Assembly: GCF_025506355.1 (NCBI RefSeq)
Contig: NZ_JANZYP010000044.1
Span: forward strand, 1-64,000
DNA length: 64,000 nt
Direction of reading: 5' to 3'
Origin: Sphaerisporangium corydalis
GTDB lineage: Bacteria > Actinomycetota > Actinomycetes > Streptosporangiales > Streptosporangiaceae
The notes beneath the pieces were generated by a model. It made no database searches, was not told where the DNA came from, and saw only the letters and a program-made list of their open reading frames with translations. The translations under genes were made by a program, and so were the position numbers. Of this stretch, positions 8,671 through 17,247 are shown piece after piece. The number at the start of each line of letters is the position of its first letter. Position 1 is the first letter of the stretch.

Positions 8671-9477
8671 TCATGGCGCCTGCAAGGGGATGCGGGCGCG
8701 TACGCGGTAGCCGCCGCCGAGGCGCCGGCGGGCGTCCAGGTGGCCGCCGTAGACGGCGACGCGTTCGCGGAGCCCGAGCAGGCCCCGGCCCGTGCCGTCG
8801 CCCTGGTCGGCAGGGGCCGGCGGGGGGTCGCCGGACAGGACGCTCGGCCCGCCGTTGAGCACCTCCACCCGCAGCGAGCGCTCCGCGTACCGGATGGAGA
8901 TCTCGGCCGGTTCGCGGTTGCCGTGCTTGAGCGCGTTGGTGAGGGCCTCCTGCACGATGCGGTACGCGGTGGCGTCGATGCCGGGCGGCAGCGGGCGCTG
9001 CTCACCCGAGATGCGCACCTCGACGGGCAGGCCGGCGAAGGAGATCCGGTCGATCAGCGTGCTGAGCCTGCTCAGGCCGGGCTGCGGGTCGAGCTCGTCG
9101 CCGGAGGCTGACGGGGCGAGCAGGCCGAGAAGGTGCCGCAGCTCGGTCATCGTGTCCCGGCCCGCGTTCTCGATGGCCAGCAGCGCCTTGGCGGACTCAT
9201 CGGGCAGCGTGGCGAGCACGTCGCGGGCGGCGCCGGCCTGCACCACCATGAGGCTGACGTTGTGGCTGACGATGTCGTGCAGCTCGTGCGCGATGCGCGC
9301 CCGTTCGGCGTGCACGGCGGTGCGGGCGGCGCTCTGCCGCTCCCGTTCGAGCAGCCAGCTGCGCTCCTCGATGGCCGCGCGGTGCAGCCGCCGCGACCGG
9401 GCCAGCGCCGCGCCGAGCCAGCCGGCGGTGGCGCAGGCCACGGTCAGGCTCAGCACCAGCCACGCCGTACCGGACAT
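8671..9477 (-). CDS. NarL-family sensor histidine kinase, single-helix type
   Basis: A 268-aa kinase with only one N-terminal hydrophobic segment (residues 3-26) and then directly the HisKA_3 domain (RIAHELHDIVSHNVSLMVVQ, His67) and an HATPase_c domain (IVQEALTNALKHG, GRGLLGLRERVAVYGG). It lacks the multi-helix input domain of its counterpart at 1514, so it is either a very short intramembrane sensor or relies on a partner protein. It is divergent from the MacB-type ABC transporter (9591-12565), which is the likely target and perhaps the sensing partner, as in BceRS-type systems. That link is inference from position. Confidence 0.87.
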   Translation of the reverse strand: MSGTAWLVLSLTVACATAGWLGAALARSRRLHRAAIEERSWLLERERQSAARTAVHAERARIAHELHDIVSHNVSLMVVQAGAARDVLATLPDESAKALLAIENAGRDTMTELRHLLGLLAPSASGDELDPQPGLSRLSTLIDRISFAGLPVEVRISGEQRPLPPGIDATAYRIVQEALTNALKHGNREPAEISIRYAERSLRVEVLNGGPSVLSGDPPPAPADQGDGTGRGLLGLRERVAVYGGHLDARRRLGGGYRVRARIPLQAP

Positions 9478-9590
9478 CAACACGACGTCAGCTTCGCAGA
9501 ATTCCGTACGGCGAGCGTCATCCTGCGGGTCCAGCGGCTTACATCTGTGGGCCGATGTACGGCGGCCGCAGGCCCTGCACACTTTGCGGC

Positions 9591-10286
9591 ATGACCGAGG
9601 ACAAGAACGTCGTACGCCTACAGGACGTGCGCAAGGAATATGGCGACACGACCGCGCTGGACGGCGTGAACCTGGAGATCCGCGCCGGGGAGGCGGTCGC
9701 CGTGATGGGCCCGTCCGGGTGCGGGAAGTCGACCCTGCTCAACATGGTCGCGGGGCTGGACCGCCCCACCTCCGGAACCGTCGTCGTGCAGGGTGAGGAC
9801 CTGGGGGAGCTGAACGAGACGCGGCGCGCGCTGTTCCGCCGCCACCGCATCGGCATGGTGTTCCAGTTCTTCAACCTGCTCGACGACCTGCCCGCGCTCG
9901 ACAACGTCGCGCTCGCCGCGCAGCTCGTCGGCACCCCCGCCAGGCAGGCGCGCGCCCGGGCACTCGAACTGCTCGGCGAACTCGGGGTGGCCGACCGCCG
10001 CAACCTGTACCCGGCCACGCTCAGCGGCGGTGAACGGCAGCGGGTCGCGGTGGCCCGCGCGCTGATGAACCGGCCGGCCCTGCTGCTCGCCGACGAGCCG
10101 ACCGGTGCCCTCGACAGCCGCTCCGGCGAGCAGGTCATGGACCTGCTGCTCGACCTCAACCAGATCGGTCAGACCCTGCTGATCGTGACGCATGACCAGC
10201 GCCTCGCCGACCGCTGCGCGAGCCGCGTCGTCGAGCTCGCGGACGGCCGGGTCATCCGCGAACGCGCCCTGGAGCGTACGGCGTGA
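9591..10286 (+). CDS. ABC transporter ATP-binding protein (MacB/LolD type)
   Basis: A 231-aa ATPase. Walker A GPSGCGKST is at residues 40-48, the Q-loop lies in MVFQFFNLLDDLPALDNV, the signature is LSGGERQRVAVARAL, and Walker B is LLLADEPTGALD with a downstream H-loop in LIVTHDQRLADRC. The MVFQFFNLL and TGALD forms are characteristic of the MacB/LolD/FtsE group that works with FtsX-type permeases. It overlaps the permease gene by four bases. Likely role: ATP-driven expulsion of a lipophilic or peptide compound, or envelope lipoprotein handling. Confidence 0.94.
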   Translation: MTEDKNVVRLQDVRKEYGDTTALDGVNLEIRAGEAVAVMGPSGCGKSTLLNMVAGLDRPTSGTVVVQGEDLGELNETRRALFRRHRIGMVFQFFNLLDDLPALDNVALAAQLVGTPARQARARALELLGELGVADRRNLYPATLSGGERQRVAVARALMNRPALLLADEPTGALDSRSGEQVMDLLLDLNQIGQTLLIVTHDQRLADRCASRVVELADGRVIRERALERTA

Positions 10287-12565
10287 GCGCGGTGTGGCGT
10301 GCGGCGCGCGCGGCGGTACGGCGACGCCGGCTGCAGACCACCGTGATCGGGATCGTCGTCGGGCTCTCCTCCATGCTGATCGTGGTGGGGCTCGCGCTGG
10401 TGGGCGCCACCTTCGGCCCGTTCGACCAGGCGTACACCCAGCAGCAGGGCGCCCACCTCGTCGCCTCCTTCGACGGCGGCAAGGCCACCGGCGCCGCGCT
10501 CGCGGACTCGGCCCATCGGTCAGGGGTGTCGGCCGCCGCCGGCCCGTTCGGTCAGGCCACCGTCGAGATGACGATCGCGCCCGACCAGCCCCGGATGGTG
10601 ATGACCGTCGTGGGCCGCGACAGGCCCGACACCGCGGTCGACAAGGTTCATGTCTGGCAGGGCCGCTGGGTCGCCGGCCCCGGCGAGATCGTCATCGACG
10701 CGGAGCCCACCGCCGACCCGCCTTCGAGGCTCGACACGGTGACGCTCGGCGACGGCCGTACGGTGAAGGTCGTCGGTTTCGCCTACACGGTGAGCCATTC
10801 GGCGCAGGCCTGGGTCTCCTCCGAGGAGATGCGGGCCCTGCGCCCGACCACCCAGCAGATGCTCTACCGGTTCACCGCCGCGGCCACCGCCGCGGAGATC
10901 AGCGCGGGCCAGGCGGCCGTGACGGCCGGGATGCCGGCGGGCGCGCTGCTCGGCACCCAGTCGTATCTCACGCTTCGGGCCAACGCCGAACTGAGCGCGG
11001 GGATCTTCGTCCCGTTCCTCATGATCTTCGGTTGTTTCGGTCTCGTCGTCGCCGTGCTCATCGTCGCGAACGTGATCAGCGGGGCGGTCGTCGCCGGGCT
11101 GCGGCACATCGGCGTGCTGAAAGCCCTCGGTTTCACCCCGAACCAGGTGATGGCCGTCTACCTGACCATGGTGCTGCTGCCCACGGTCGCCGCCGCCGTC
11201 CTCGGCACGATCCTCGGCAACGTCCTGGCCATGACCGTGCTGTCCAGCGCCTTCTTCGAAAGCTACGGCGCCGGCGCGTTCCACGTGGCGCCCTGGGTGA
11301 CCATCACGGCGCTGCTCGGGGTGCCGGTCCTCGTCGGCCTGACCGCTCTGCTCTCCAGCGTCCGCGCGCGGCGCCTGTCGGCGGTCGAGGCGATCAGCGC
11401 GGGAAGCGCACCACGGCGCGGCCGGGGCCTTCTCGTCCAGCGCTGGCTCGGCGGGACCCGGCTGCCCCGGGCGGTCAGCCTCGGCGTCGGCCTTCCGCTG
11501 GCCCGGCCGGCACGCAGCGCGCTCACCTCGGCCGCCGTCCTGCTCGGGGTGGCCGGTGTGACCGTCGCGATCGGGCTGTCCGGCTCGGTGACCGCCTACG
11601 TGGACGCGGACACCCGCGCGGACGCCGTGCAGGTCGAGGTGCGCCCGGCGAGGGGCGGGCCGACGCTGGGCGACCAGGCCGATGAATCGATGCTCCGCGC
11701 CCTGCCCGGTGCCGAGCGCGTCGTGGCGCGCAAAGAGCTGACCATGCGGTGGATCGGCGGTCCCGGGCCGGCCGAGGTGCGGTTCTACCGGGGTTCCGAC
11801 GCCGGCTACGAGATGCTGAAAGGGCGCTGGCCGACCGCCGCGGGCGAGGTGGCGGTATCCTCGCGCTTCCTCACGCAGAGCGGGCTCGCCCTCGGCGGCA
11901 CCTTCACCCTCGAAGGGGACGGCGGGCGGCTGCCCGTGCGCGTCGTCGGCGAGGTCCTGATGGGCGCCGCAGAACCGGTGCTGGCCAACTGGGCCACGCT
12001 GACCCGGATGGCGCCCGGCAGCCGAGCCGACGCGTACGAGGTGAAGCTCGCGGCCGGAGCCGACGACTCCGCGTACGTGGCCGCCGTGACGGCCGGCGAC
12101 CCCGGTCTCCGCGCCAGGCCGACGCGCGTACCAGGCTCGGTCATCGCCGCCATCTATTCCACCATCACGGTGCTCACCCTGCTGCTGGGCGCGGTCGCCG
12201 CCCTCGGTGTCTTCAACACGGTCGTCCTCAACGTCCGTGAACGCCGAAGGGATCTGGGAACGCTCAAGTCGATCGGCATGACCCCCCGCCAGGTGGTCCT
12301 CATGATGGTCACCTCGATGGCCGCGCTGGGCTTGGCGGGTGGCCTGGCCGGCATCCCGATCGGCGTCGTGTTCCAGCGGTACGCCATGAACGCCATCGCG
12401 CACGCCGCCCAGATCGTCATCCCGGACCACATGCTCGACCTCTACTCCGCGCCGATCGTGGTCCTGCTCGTCCTGGCGGGCGCCGTGATCGCGGCAGCGG
12501 GTGCCTTCCTTCCGTCGCGCTCGGCGGCCCGTCTCACCATCGCGGACGCCCTGCGCACCGAGTGA
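10283..12565 (+). CDS. FtsX-like ABC transporter permease (two FtsX domains)
   Basis: A 760-aa permease with eight predicted membrane helices: one near the N-terminus, three around residues 240-370, one near 410-430 and three at the C-terminus. Large extracytoplasmic domains follow helix 1 and helix 5, so the chain is a tandem of two MacB-type halves. Both FtsX motifs are visible (GLRHIGVLKALGFTPNQV and RRDLGTLKSIGMTPRQVV). GTG 10283 overlaps the ATPase stop. Such two-domain permeases with a LolD-type ATPase are common in actinomycetes; the substrate is unknown. Confidence 0.92.
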   Translation: MSAVWRAARAAVRRRRLQTTVIGIVVGLSSMLIVVGLALVGATFGPFDQAYTQQQGAHLVASFDGGKATGAALADSAHRSGVSAAAGPFGQATVEMTIAPDQPRMVMTVVGRDRPDTAVDKVHVWQGRWVAGPGEIVIDAEPTADPPSRLDTVTLGDGRTVKVVGFAYTVSHSAQAWVSSEEMRALRPTTQQMLYRFTAAATAAEISAGQAAVTAGMPAGALLGTQSYLTLRANAELSAGIFVPFLMIFGCFGLVVAVLIVANVISGAVVAGLRHIGVLKALGFTPNQVMAVYLTMVLLPTVAAAVLGTILGNVLAMTVLSSAFFESYGAGAFHVAPWVTITALLGVPVLVGLTALLSSVRARRLSAVEAISAGSAPRRGRGLLVQRWLGGTRLPRAVSLGVGLPLARPARSALTSAAVLLGVAGVTVAIGLSGSVTAYVDADTRADAVQVEVRPARGGPTLGDQADESMLRALPGAERVVARKELTMRWIGGPGPAEVRFYRGSDAGYEMLKGRWPTAAGEVAVSSRFLTQSGLALGGTFTLEGDGGRLPVRVVGEVLMGAAEPVLANWATLTRMAPGSRADAYEVKLAAGADDSAYVAAVTAGDPGLRARPTRVPGSVIAAIYSTITVLTLLLGAVAALGVFNTVVLNVRERRRDLGTLKSIGMTPRQVVLMMVTSMAALGLAGGLAGIPIGVVFQRYAMNAIAHAAQIVIPDHMLDLYSAPIVVLLVLAGAVIAAAGAFLPSRSAARLTIADALRTE

Positions 12566-12574
12566 TCGACAAGG

Positions 12575-13423
12575 TCAGTCGCGGGCCTGAGCGTTCGCCG
12601 CGGGACGCGGGTCACCGCCGTCCGCGCCCAGGCCCGCGAGCAGGCGCAGCCCGTCCTCGGCGGGGCTTCCGGGGGGCGCGGACAGAACCAGCAGCTCCAT
12701 GCCTGATTCGCCCGGTAGTGCGAAATTCTCCTGGTGCAGTTCCAGCAGCCCGACCAGCGGGTGCCGGTACGCCTTGCGTCCATGTGTGCGGGCGCGCACG
12801 TCCGCGCGGGCCCAGAGGCGGCGGAAGCGCTCACTGCCCATCGCCAGCTCGCCGATGAGCGAGGTCAGGCGGGGGTCCTCGGGGTACTTGCCGGCGGCCA
12901 GGCGCAGGTGCCCGACCACGTCGAGGGTGCAGTTCTCCCAGTCCGCGTAAAGGCCGCGCTCGGCCTCCTCGAGGAAGATGTGCCGGGCGGTGTTCAGGCC
13001 CGGCATCGGCCGGCCGAAGAGGAGCCCGGCGAGGCGGTTCCCCGCGAGCACGTCCAGGCGGTGGTCCATGATCAACGCGGGCGCGTCGGCGACCAGGTCG
13101 AGGACGCGCAGCAGCTCCGGCCGGACCCGCCCGCCCGGCGCCTTCGCGCGGCGGCGGCGCTGCCGGGCGAGCCGGTAGAGGTGCCCGCGTTCGGTCTCGT
13201 CGAGGCCGAGGACGCGGGCGAGCGCGTCGATGACCTGCTCGGAGGGCTGGGTCGCGCGGCCCTGCTCCAAGCGCACGTAGTAGTCGACGCTGACCCCGGA
13301 CAGGTGCGCCACCTCTTCGCGGCGAAGCCCTTCGACCCGGCGGCGGTTGTCGGTGGGGACGCCGACGGCCGCCGGGTCGACCCGGGAGCGCCGGGTCCGC
13401 AGGAAGCCCGCGAGATCGTCCAT
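12575..13423 (-). CDS. XRE-family regulator with MmyB-like ligand-binding domain
   Basis: A 282-aa protein. Residues 1-80 carry an XRE helix-turn-helix (RREEVAHLSGVSVDYYVRLE) with the typical FLRTRR start. The C-terminal part (about 100-265) matches the MmyB-like PAS-type domain: PALIMDHRLDVLAGNRLAGL, DWENCTLDVVGHLRLAAG, HPLVGLLELHQENF. These regulators usually bind a fatty-acid-like or small ligand and control an adjacent oxidoreductase. Here the divergent neighbour is a quinone reductase (13564), the classic arrangement. The 3' end converges with the ABC permease gene with only nine bases between. Confidence 0.9.
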   Translation of the reverse strand: MDDLAGFLRTRRSRVDPAAVGVPTDNRRRVEGLRREEVAHLSGVSVDYYVRLEQGRATQPSEQVIDALARVLGLDETERGHLYRLARQRRRRAKAPGGRVRPELLRVLDLVADAPALIMDHRLDVLAGNRLAGLLFGRPMPGLNTARHIFLEEAERGLYADWENCTLDVVGHLRLAAGKYPEDPRLTSLIGELAMGSERFRRLWARADVRARTHGRKAYRHPLVGLLELHQENFALPGESGMELLVLSAPPGSPAEDGLRLLAGLGADGGDPRPAANAQARD

Positions 13424-13563
13424 GTCCCCAGTATGGGCCTCGGTGGTGCCCGTGAAGATGGCCCTGTCGTTACCAGGAAGTCCCGTCCGACGGAAGAGGC
13501 GCCCCTGAACGCCGGCCGCCGCGGCCCTCCAGGATCGAAGCCATCCGATCCGAAGGAGTTCCC

Positions 13564-14343
13564 ATGAAGACGCTGATCGTCTACGCCCACCCGGAGCCGA
13601 CGTCGCTGAACGGCTCGCTGAAGGACCTCGCGGTGTCGACATTGGAGACCGCCGGGCACGAGGTACGGGTGAGCGATCTGTACGCGATGAACTGGAAGGC
13701 GGTCGTGGACGCCGCGGACTACGGCCCCGACGCCTCGAGTCCGCTGAAGGTCGCCCTGGACTCGGGCCGGGCTTTCGACGCCGGGACGCTCACCCCGGAC
13801 GTCCGTGCCGAGCAGGGGAAGCTGCTGTGGGCCGACACGATCATCTTCCAGTTCCCGCTGTGGTGGTACGCGATGCCCGCGATCCTCAAGGGCTGGGTGG
13901 ACCGGGTGTTCACCTACCACTTCGCGTACGGCGTCGGCGAGCACAGCGACACCAGGTACGGCGAGCGTTTCGGCGAAGGCACCCTCGCGGGCAGGAAGGC
14001 CCTGCTGTCGGTGACCGCCGGCGGCCCGGAGTCGCATTACGCCGCTCGCGGGATCAACGGCCCCATCGACGATCTGCTGTTCCCGATCCACCACGGCATC
14101 CTGTACTACCCGGGTATCGAGGTGCTGCCGCCGTTCGTGCTGTACGGCACCGACCGGATGACCGGCGAGGACTACCCGGACGTCGCCAAGGCCTGGGAGC
14201 AGCGCCTGCTCACCCTGGAGTCGACCGAGCCGATCGCGTTCAGGCGGCAGAACTTCGGCGACTACGAGATCCCCTCGCTGCACCTGAAGGAGGGACTGGA
14301 GCCCGCGGGCCGCACGGGTTTCCGGCTGCACGTGCGCGGCTGA
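13564..14343 (+). CDS. NAD(P)H dehydrogenase (quinone), flavodoxin-like fold
   Basis: A 259-aa flavoprotein of the NQO1/KefF-type family: N-terminal TLIVYAHPEPTSLNGSL (FMN/FAD phosphate loop), DTIIFQFPLWWYAMPAILKG (the hallmark FPLWW-P motif), and LLSVTAGGPESHY. It would reduce quinones or electrophiles by two electrons in the cytoplasm. GAAGGAG lies upstream of the ATG with a short spacer. It is divergent from the MmyB-like regulator, which is probably its repressor or activator. Confidence 0.92.
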   Translation: MKTLIVYAHPEPTSLNGSLKDLAVSTLETAGHEVRVSDLYAMNWKAVVDAADYGPDASSPLKVALDSGRAFDAGTLTPDVRAEQGKLLWADTIIFQFPLWWYAMPAILKGWVDRVFTYHFAYGVGEHSDTRYGERFGEGTLAGRKALLSVTAGGPESHYAARGINGPIDDLLFPIHHGILYYPGIEVLPPFVLYGTDRMTGEDYPDVAKAWEQRLLTLESTEPIAFRRQNFGDYEIPSLHLKEGLEPAGRTGFRLHVRG

Positions 14344-14470
14344 CCGCCGGAGCGCGATTCCTTTCGGGGGCGTCGACGGTCTGTATTACCGAGGCCCTTT
14401 GGGACGCTGGAGATCCCGAGGCGGCGGATGATCGCGAGGATATGGTGATGACGGACCGTCAGAGGAATTC

Positions 14471-15418
14471 GTGGAGCGCACCGAGGCGTTCCGGCGGGAG
14501 CTGCTCGCGCACTGCTACCGCATGCTCGGCTCGGTGGACGAGGCCGAGGACCTCGTCCAGGAGACGTACCTGCGGGCATGGCGTTCGTACGGCACCTTCG
14601 AGGGCCGTTCCTCGCCGCGTACCTGGCTCTACCGCATCGCCACCAACGCCTGCCTGACCGCGCTCGAAGGGCGCACCAGGCGGGCGCTGCCCTCCGGTCT
14701 CGGCGGCCCCGCCGAAGATCCCGATGCCGTGCCGGGGGCGGCCGGCCCCGAGGTGGCCTGGCTGGGGCCGCTTCCGGACACCGTGGTGACCTTCGAGACC
14801 CAGGACCCGGCCGCGATCTTCACGGCGCGTGACAGCGTGCGGCTCGCGCTCGTCGCCGCCCTGCAATATCTGCCCGCCCGGCAACGCGCCATCCTCCTGC
14901 TCCGGGAGGTGCTGGGCTTCAGCGCCGCCGAGGTGGCGACCATGCTCGGCACCTCGGCCTCGGCGGTCAAGAGCGCGCTGCAACGAGCCCGCGCCCGGCT
15001 CGATGAGGGCGCCCTCTCTCCCGAGAACATCACCGAGCCCACCGAACCGCACGCCCGTGACCTGCTCGGCCAGTACATCGCCGGTTTCGAGAACGCCGAT
15101 ATCGCCGCCCTGGAGAAGGCGCTGTGCACCGACGCCGCCATCGAGCTGGTGGGCACGCGGACCTGGTTCTCCGGCAGGGTGACGTGCCTGCGCTACCTCG
15201 CGCACGTGATCGGCTCTCCCGGCGACTGGCTGATGACCCCCACCCGTGCCAACGGCCAGCCGGCCGCGGCCACCTACCACCGCACCGGCGACGGAACCCA
15301 TCAGGCCCTCGGGGTCGCCGTCCTCACCGCCACCCCCACCGGGATCGCCCGCGTCACCGTTTTCCCCGGCGGCCCCGGCCTCGTGGCGAGATTCGGGCTG
15401 GACAAGGAGAAGACATGA
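14471..15418 (+). CDS. ECF RNA polymerase sigma factor with C-terminal SnoaL-like domain
   Basis: A 315-aa ECF factor. Sigma region 2 spans residues 1-75 (LLAHCYRMLGSVDEAEDLVQ, then SSPRTWLYRIATNACL), region 4 about 125-185 (YLPARQRAILLLREVLGFSA, ASAVKSALQRARARL), and a SnoaL/NTF2-like domain occupies the last 120 residues (YIAGFENADIAALEKALCTD). This is the SigX5/TIGR02960-type layout in which the extra domain takes the place of an anti-sigma factor. GTG 14471 is the first in-frame start and follows AGAGGA. It overlaps the downstream Ddn-like reductase gene by four bases, so the two are co-expressed. Confidence 0.9.
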   Translation: MERTEAFRRELLAHCYRMLGSVDEAEDLVQETYLRAWRSYGTFEGRSSPRTWLYRIATNACLTALEGRTRRALPSGLGGPAEDPDAVPGAAGPEVAWLGPLPDTVVTFETQDPAAIFTARDSVRLALVAALQYLPARQRAILLLREVLGFSAAEVATMLGTSASAVKSALQRARARLDEGALSPENITEPTEPHARDLLGQYIAGFENADIAALEKALCTDAAIELVGTRTWFSGRVTCLRYLAHVIGSPGDWLMTPTRANGQPAAATYHRTGDGTHQALGVAVLTATPTGIARVTVFPGGPGLVARFGLDKEKT

Positions 15419-15846
15419 ACGCCGTGCCGTCCGAAGAGGAGTTCCTGGCCTACAACCAGGGCGTCATCAGCGAGTTCCGCGCCAATCACGGCGTGGTCAG
15501 CCGGCCGCCGTTCCCGATCCTGCTGCTGACCACGACCGGGGGACGGACGGGGCGGCGGACGACCGTGCCGCTCGGCTTCGCGGTCGACGACGAGGGGCGG
15601 GTGTTCGTGGTGGCCTCCAAGGCGGGAGCCCCACGGCACCCGGCCTGGTTCCACAACCTGCGGGCCGACCCGGCCGTGACGGTCCAACTCGGCGACGACT
15701 CCTATCAGGCACGGGCCGTCGTGACCACGGGGGAGGAGCGCGACCGGCTCTACCGCAAGGTCTCCGACGGCACCTCCGCGTACGAGAAGAACACCGACCG
15801 GGTGTTCCCGGTCGTCATCCTCGAAGGCGTTCCCGCTCCGGCTTGA
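15415..15846 (+). CDS. Deazaflavin (F420)-dependent nitroreductase-like protein
   Basis: A 143-aa protein of the Ddn / F420H2-dependent quinone reductase family: FPILLLTTTGGRTGRRTTVP, VVASKAGAPRHPAWFHNL, then LRADPAVTVQLGDDSYQARA. The TTTGRKTG-like and KGGAPxxPxWYxNL-like motifs bind F420H2. ATG 15415 overlaps the stop of the ECF sigma gene (ATGA), which makes the pair translationally coupled. Such enzymes reduce quinones, unsaturated lactones or nitroaromatics and can protect against oxidative stress. Confidence 0.92.
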   Translation: MNAVPSEEEFLAYNQGVISEFRANHGVVSRPPFPILLLTTTGGRTGRRTTVPLGFAVDDEGRVFVVASKAGAPRHPAWFHNLRADPAVTVQLGDDSYQARAVVTTGEERDRLYRKVSDGTSAYEKNTDRVFPVVILEGVPAPA

Positions 15847-15903
15847 CCGACCCGTCCGCCCTGGCCAGGCACTCGCGGGTGGGCACGGCGCCGCGTGGCA
15901 CCT

Positions 15904-16245
15904 CTAGGTGAGCAGCACCTGGTCGAGGACGTGATCACCGATGGCCGCCATGCCGGGATTGTCGGCCGAGTGGGCGGCCAGTGCGGTGCCCATGGCCAGG
16001 GCCCAGCCCCGGGCGCGCTCCCAGGTCACCTCGTCGGCGGACACGCGTGACCGGAAGACCTCGCGCGCGTCCTCGTCGAACACCAGCCACGCGGCGGCCA
16101 GGTCGGTGGCGGGATCACCGCTGGTGAGATCGCCGAAGTCCAGGACGGCCGCCAGCCCTTCCCGGTTGATCAGGAGGTTTCCCGGGTGCGGGTCGCCGTG
16201 GAGCCAGAGGGCGGGGCCCTGCCAGGGGCCGGGTATGCCGGGTCG
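15904..16245 (-). pseudogene. C-terminal remnant of an aminoglycoside-phosphotransferase-like gene
   Basis: About 110 codons match the C-terminal third of APH-family kinases: the catalytic loop ALWLHGDPHPGNLL, the metal-binding VLDFGDLTSGDPATDLA, and a C-terminal helical part ending near 15904. The N-lobe and ATP-binding region are absent. Upstream of 16245 the frame stays open but reads as the antisense of the exonuclease-like gene, whose stop codon lies at 16266. Without the N-lobe it cannot be an active kinase, so I call it a pseudogene; loss of the 5' part probably accompanied the rearrangement that placed the neighbouring gene here. Confidence 0.82.
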
Positions 16246-16265
16246 TTTCCCTGCTTGGCGGGTGG

Positions 16266-17060
16266 CTAGATGTCGAGGACCAGTGCGCGGTGGTCCGAGA
16301 TCTCCGGCTCGGCGAGGATCTCGAACCGCCTGACGGCGGCGACGTCGGAAACCAGCAGGTAGCTCGCGTGTCGCACCGGCTTGCGGTAGTGAGACGAGCG
16401 GGTGTCGGCCGTGCCGACCAGGTCGGTGAGACCGAGTTCGGCCAGCACTCCGAACGTTTCGCTGTCGGGCAGCAGGTTGAAGTCCCCGCAGACCACCACC
16501 AGGTCGCGAGGACCGCGTACCCGGCGTACGAGCTCCGCGAGCCGTTCGGCCTGCCGGCGCCGTGCCGGGGTGTCGCCCTTGCCCAGCGGGTCGCGCAGCC
16601 CGTGCACCTGCACGACCGACACCGACCGGCCGGTGGCGCGGTCGACGGTACGCACGGCCAGGGCGATACGGGGCCGGTCCGCGACCGTCCACTCGTCGTG
16701 GTCGGCGAACCGCCCGTGCACGAAGTCGGAGTCGACACCGCAGACCGGCAGGTGTTCACCGACCAAGGTAGCCAGACCGAAGTCCTGCCGGTGGCGGCCG
16801 CCCGCGCCGTCGTACACCGGACCGGAGTCGCTGGTCACGAAGTACGCCTGGTGGCGCGGCAGCGCGACGCGGACGTCATCCAACAGATCGGCACGTTGCG
16901 GCAGGGTGCGCTCACCGTCGTCGAAGCGCGTCCATCCGGTCAGCCCCGGGGTCCTCGTCACTTCCTGCAGGCAGACGATGTGCGCCCCGCTGCCGGGCAG
17001 CCAGGTGACGAGCTCGTCGGACAGCGCGCCGCCCCAGGCGTTCACACTCGCGATCCGCAC
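16266..17060 (-). CDS. Endonuclease/exonuclease/phosphatase (EEP) family protein
   Basis: A 264-aa EEP-fold hydrolase: VRIASVNAWGG (metal-binding Asn), VCLQEVTRT (metal-binding Glu), VVCGDFNLLPDSE (catalytic GDFN) and EISDHRALVLDI (catalytic SDH). All key residues are present, so it should be an active Mg-dependent phosphodiesterase or phosphatase. No signal peptide is visible with GTG 17060; the frame continues upstream, so the start is uncertain. The substrate (nucleic acid, sphingomyelin-type lipid or phosphoinositide) is not decided. Confidence 0.85.
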   Translation of the reverse strand: MRIASVNAWGGALSDELVTWLPGSGAHIVCLQEVTRTPGLTGWTRFDDGERTLPQRADLLDDVRVALPRHQAYFVTSDSGPVYDGAGGRHRQDFGLATLVGEHLPVCGVDSDFVHGRFADHDEWTVADRPRIALAVRTVDRATGRSVSVVQVHGLRDPLGKGDTPARRRQAERLAELVRRVRGPRDLVVVCGDFNLLPDSETFGVLAELGLTDLVGTADTRSSHYRKPVRHASYLLVSDVAAVRRFEILAEPEISDHRALVLDI

Positions 17061-17214
17061 GACGACACACCTGCCATCCCTCGCCCGAGCCCCGCACGCC
17101 GACCACCGCCCGCCACGGGCACCTGATCTTAGTCGCCGGAGCCGAAGCGACTGGAACAGGGGCACTGATCGACTCATGCGGCTTGCGGGCGAAATTGTGC
17201 GGGATCGGAATTAG

Positions 17215-17227
17215 TGCGCAATGCGCA
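17215..17227. promoter_or_regulatory. Probable TetR operator, overlapping TGCGCA palindromes
   Basis: Two copies of the self-complementary hexamer TGCGCA separated by one A (TGCGCAATGCGCA), followed by a degenerate third copy, lie 20-33 bases upstream of the TetR start at 17248. A short dyad just before a TetR gene is the usual autoregulatory site; the flavin monooxygenase downstream would be controlled with it. Confidence 0.5.
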
Positions 17228-17247
17228 AAATGCGGTAGTGTCGTGGC

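Noticed and set aside
10520-12430. 636-codon minus-strand frame opposite the ABC permease
   Set aside because: Antisense of a clear FtsX-type permease; no motif and an implausible His/Arg/Gly composition.
13072-14331. Minus-strand frame spanning the quinone reductase and the regulator
   Set aside because: It reads antisense through the quinone reductase and out of frame through the MmyB-like gene.
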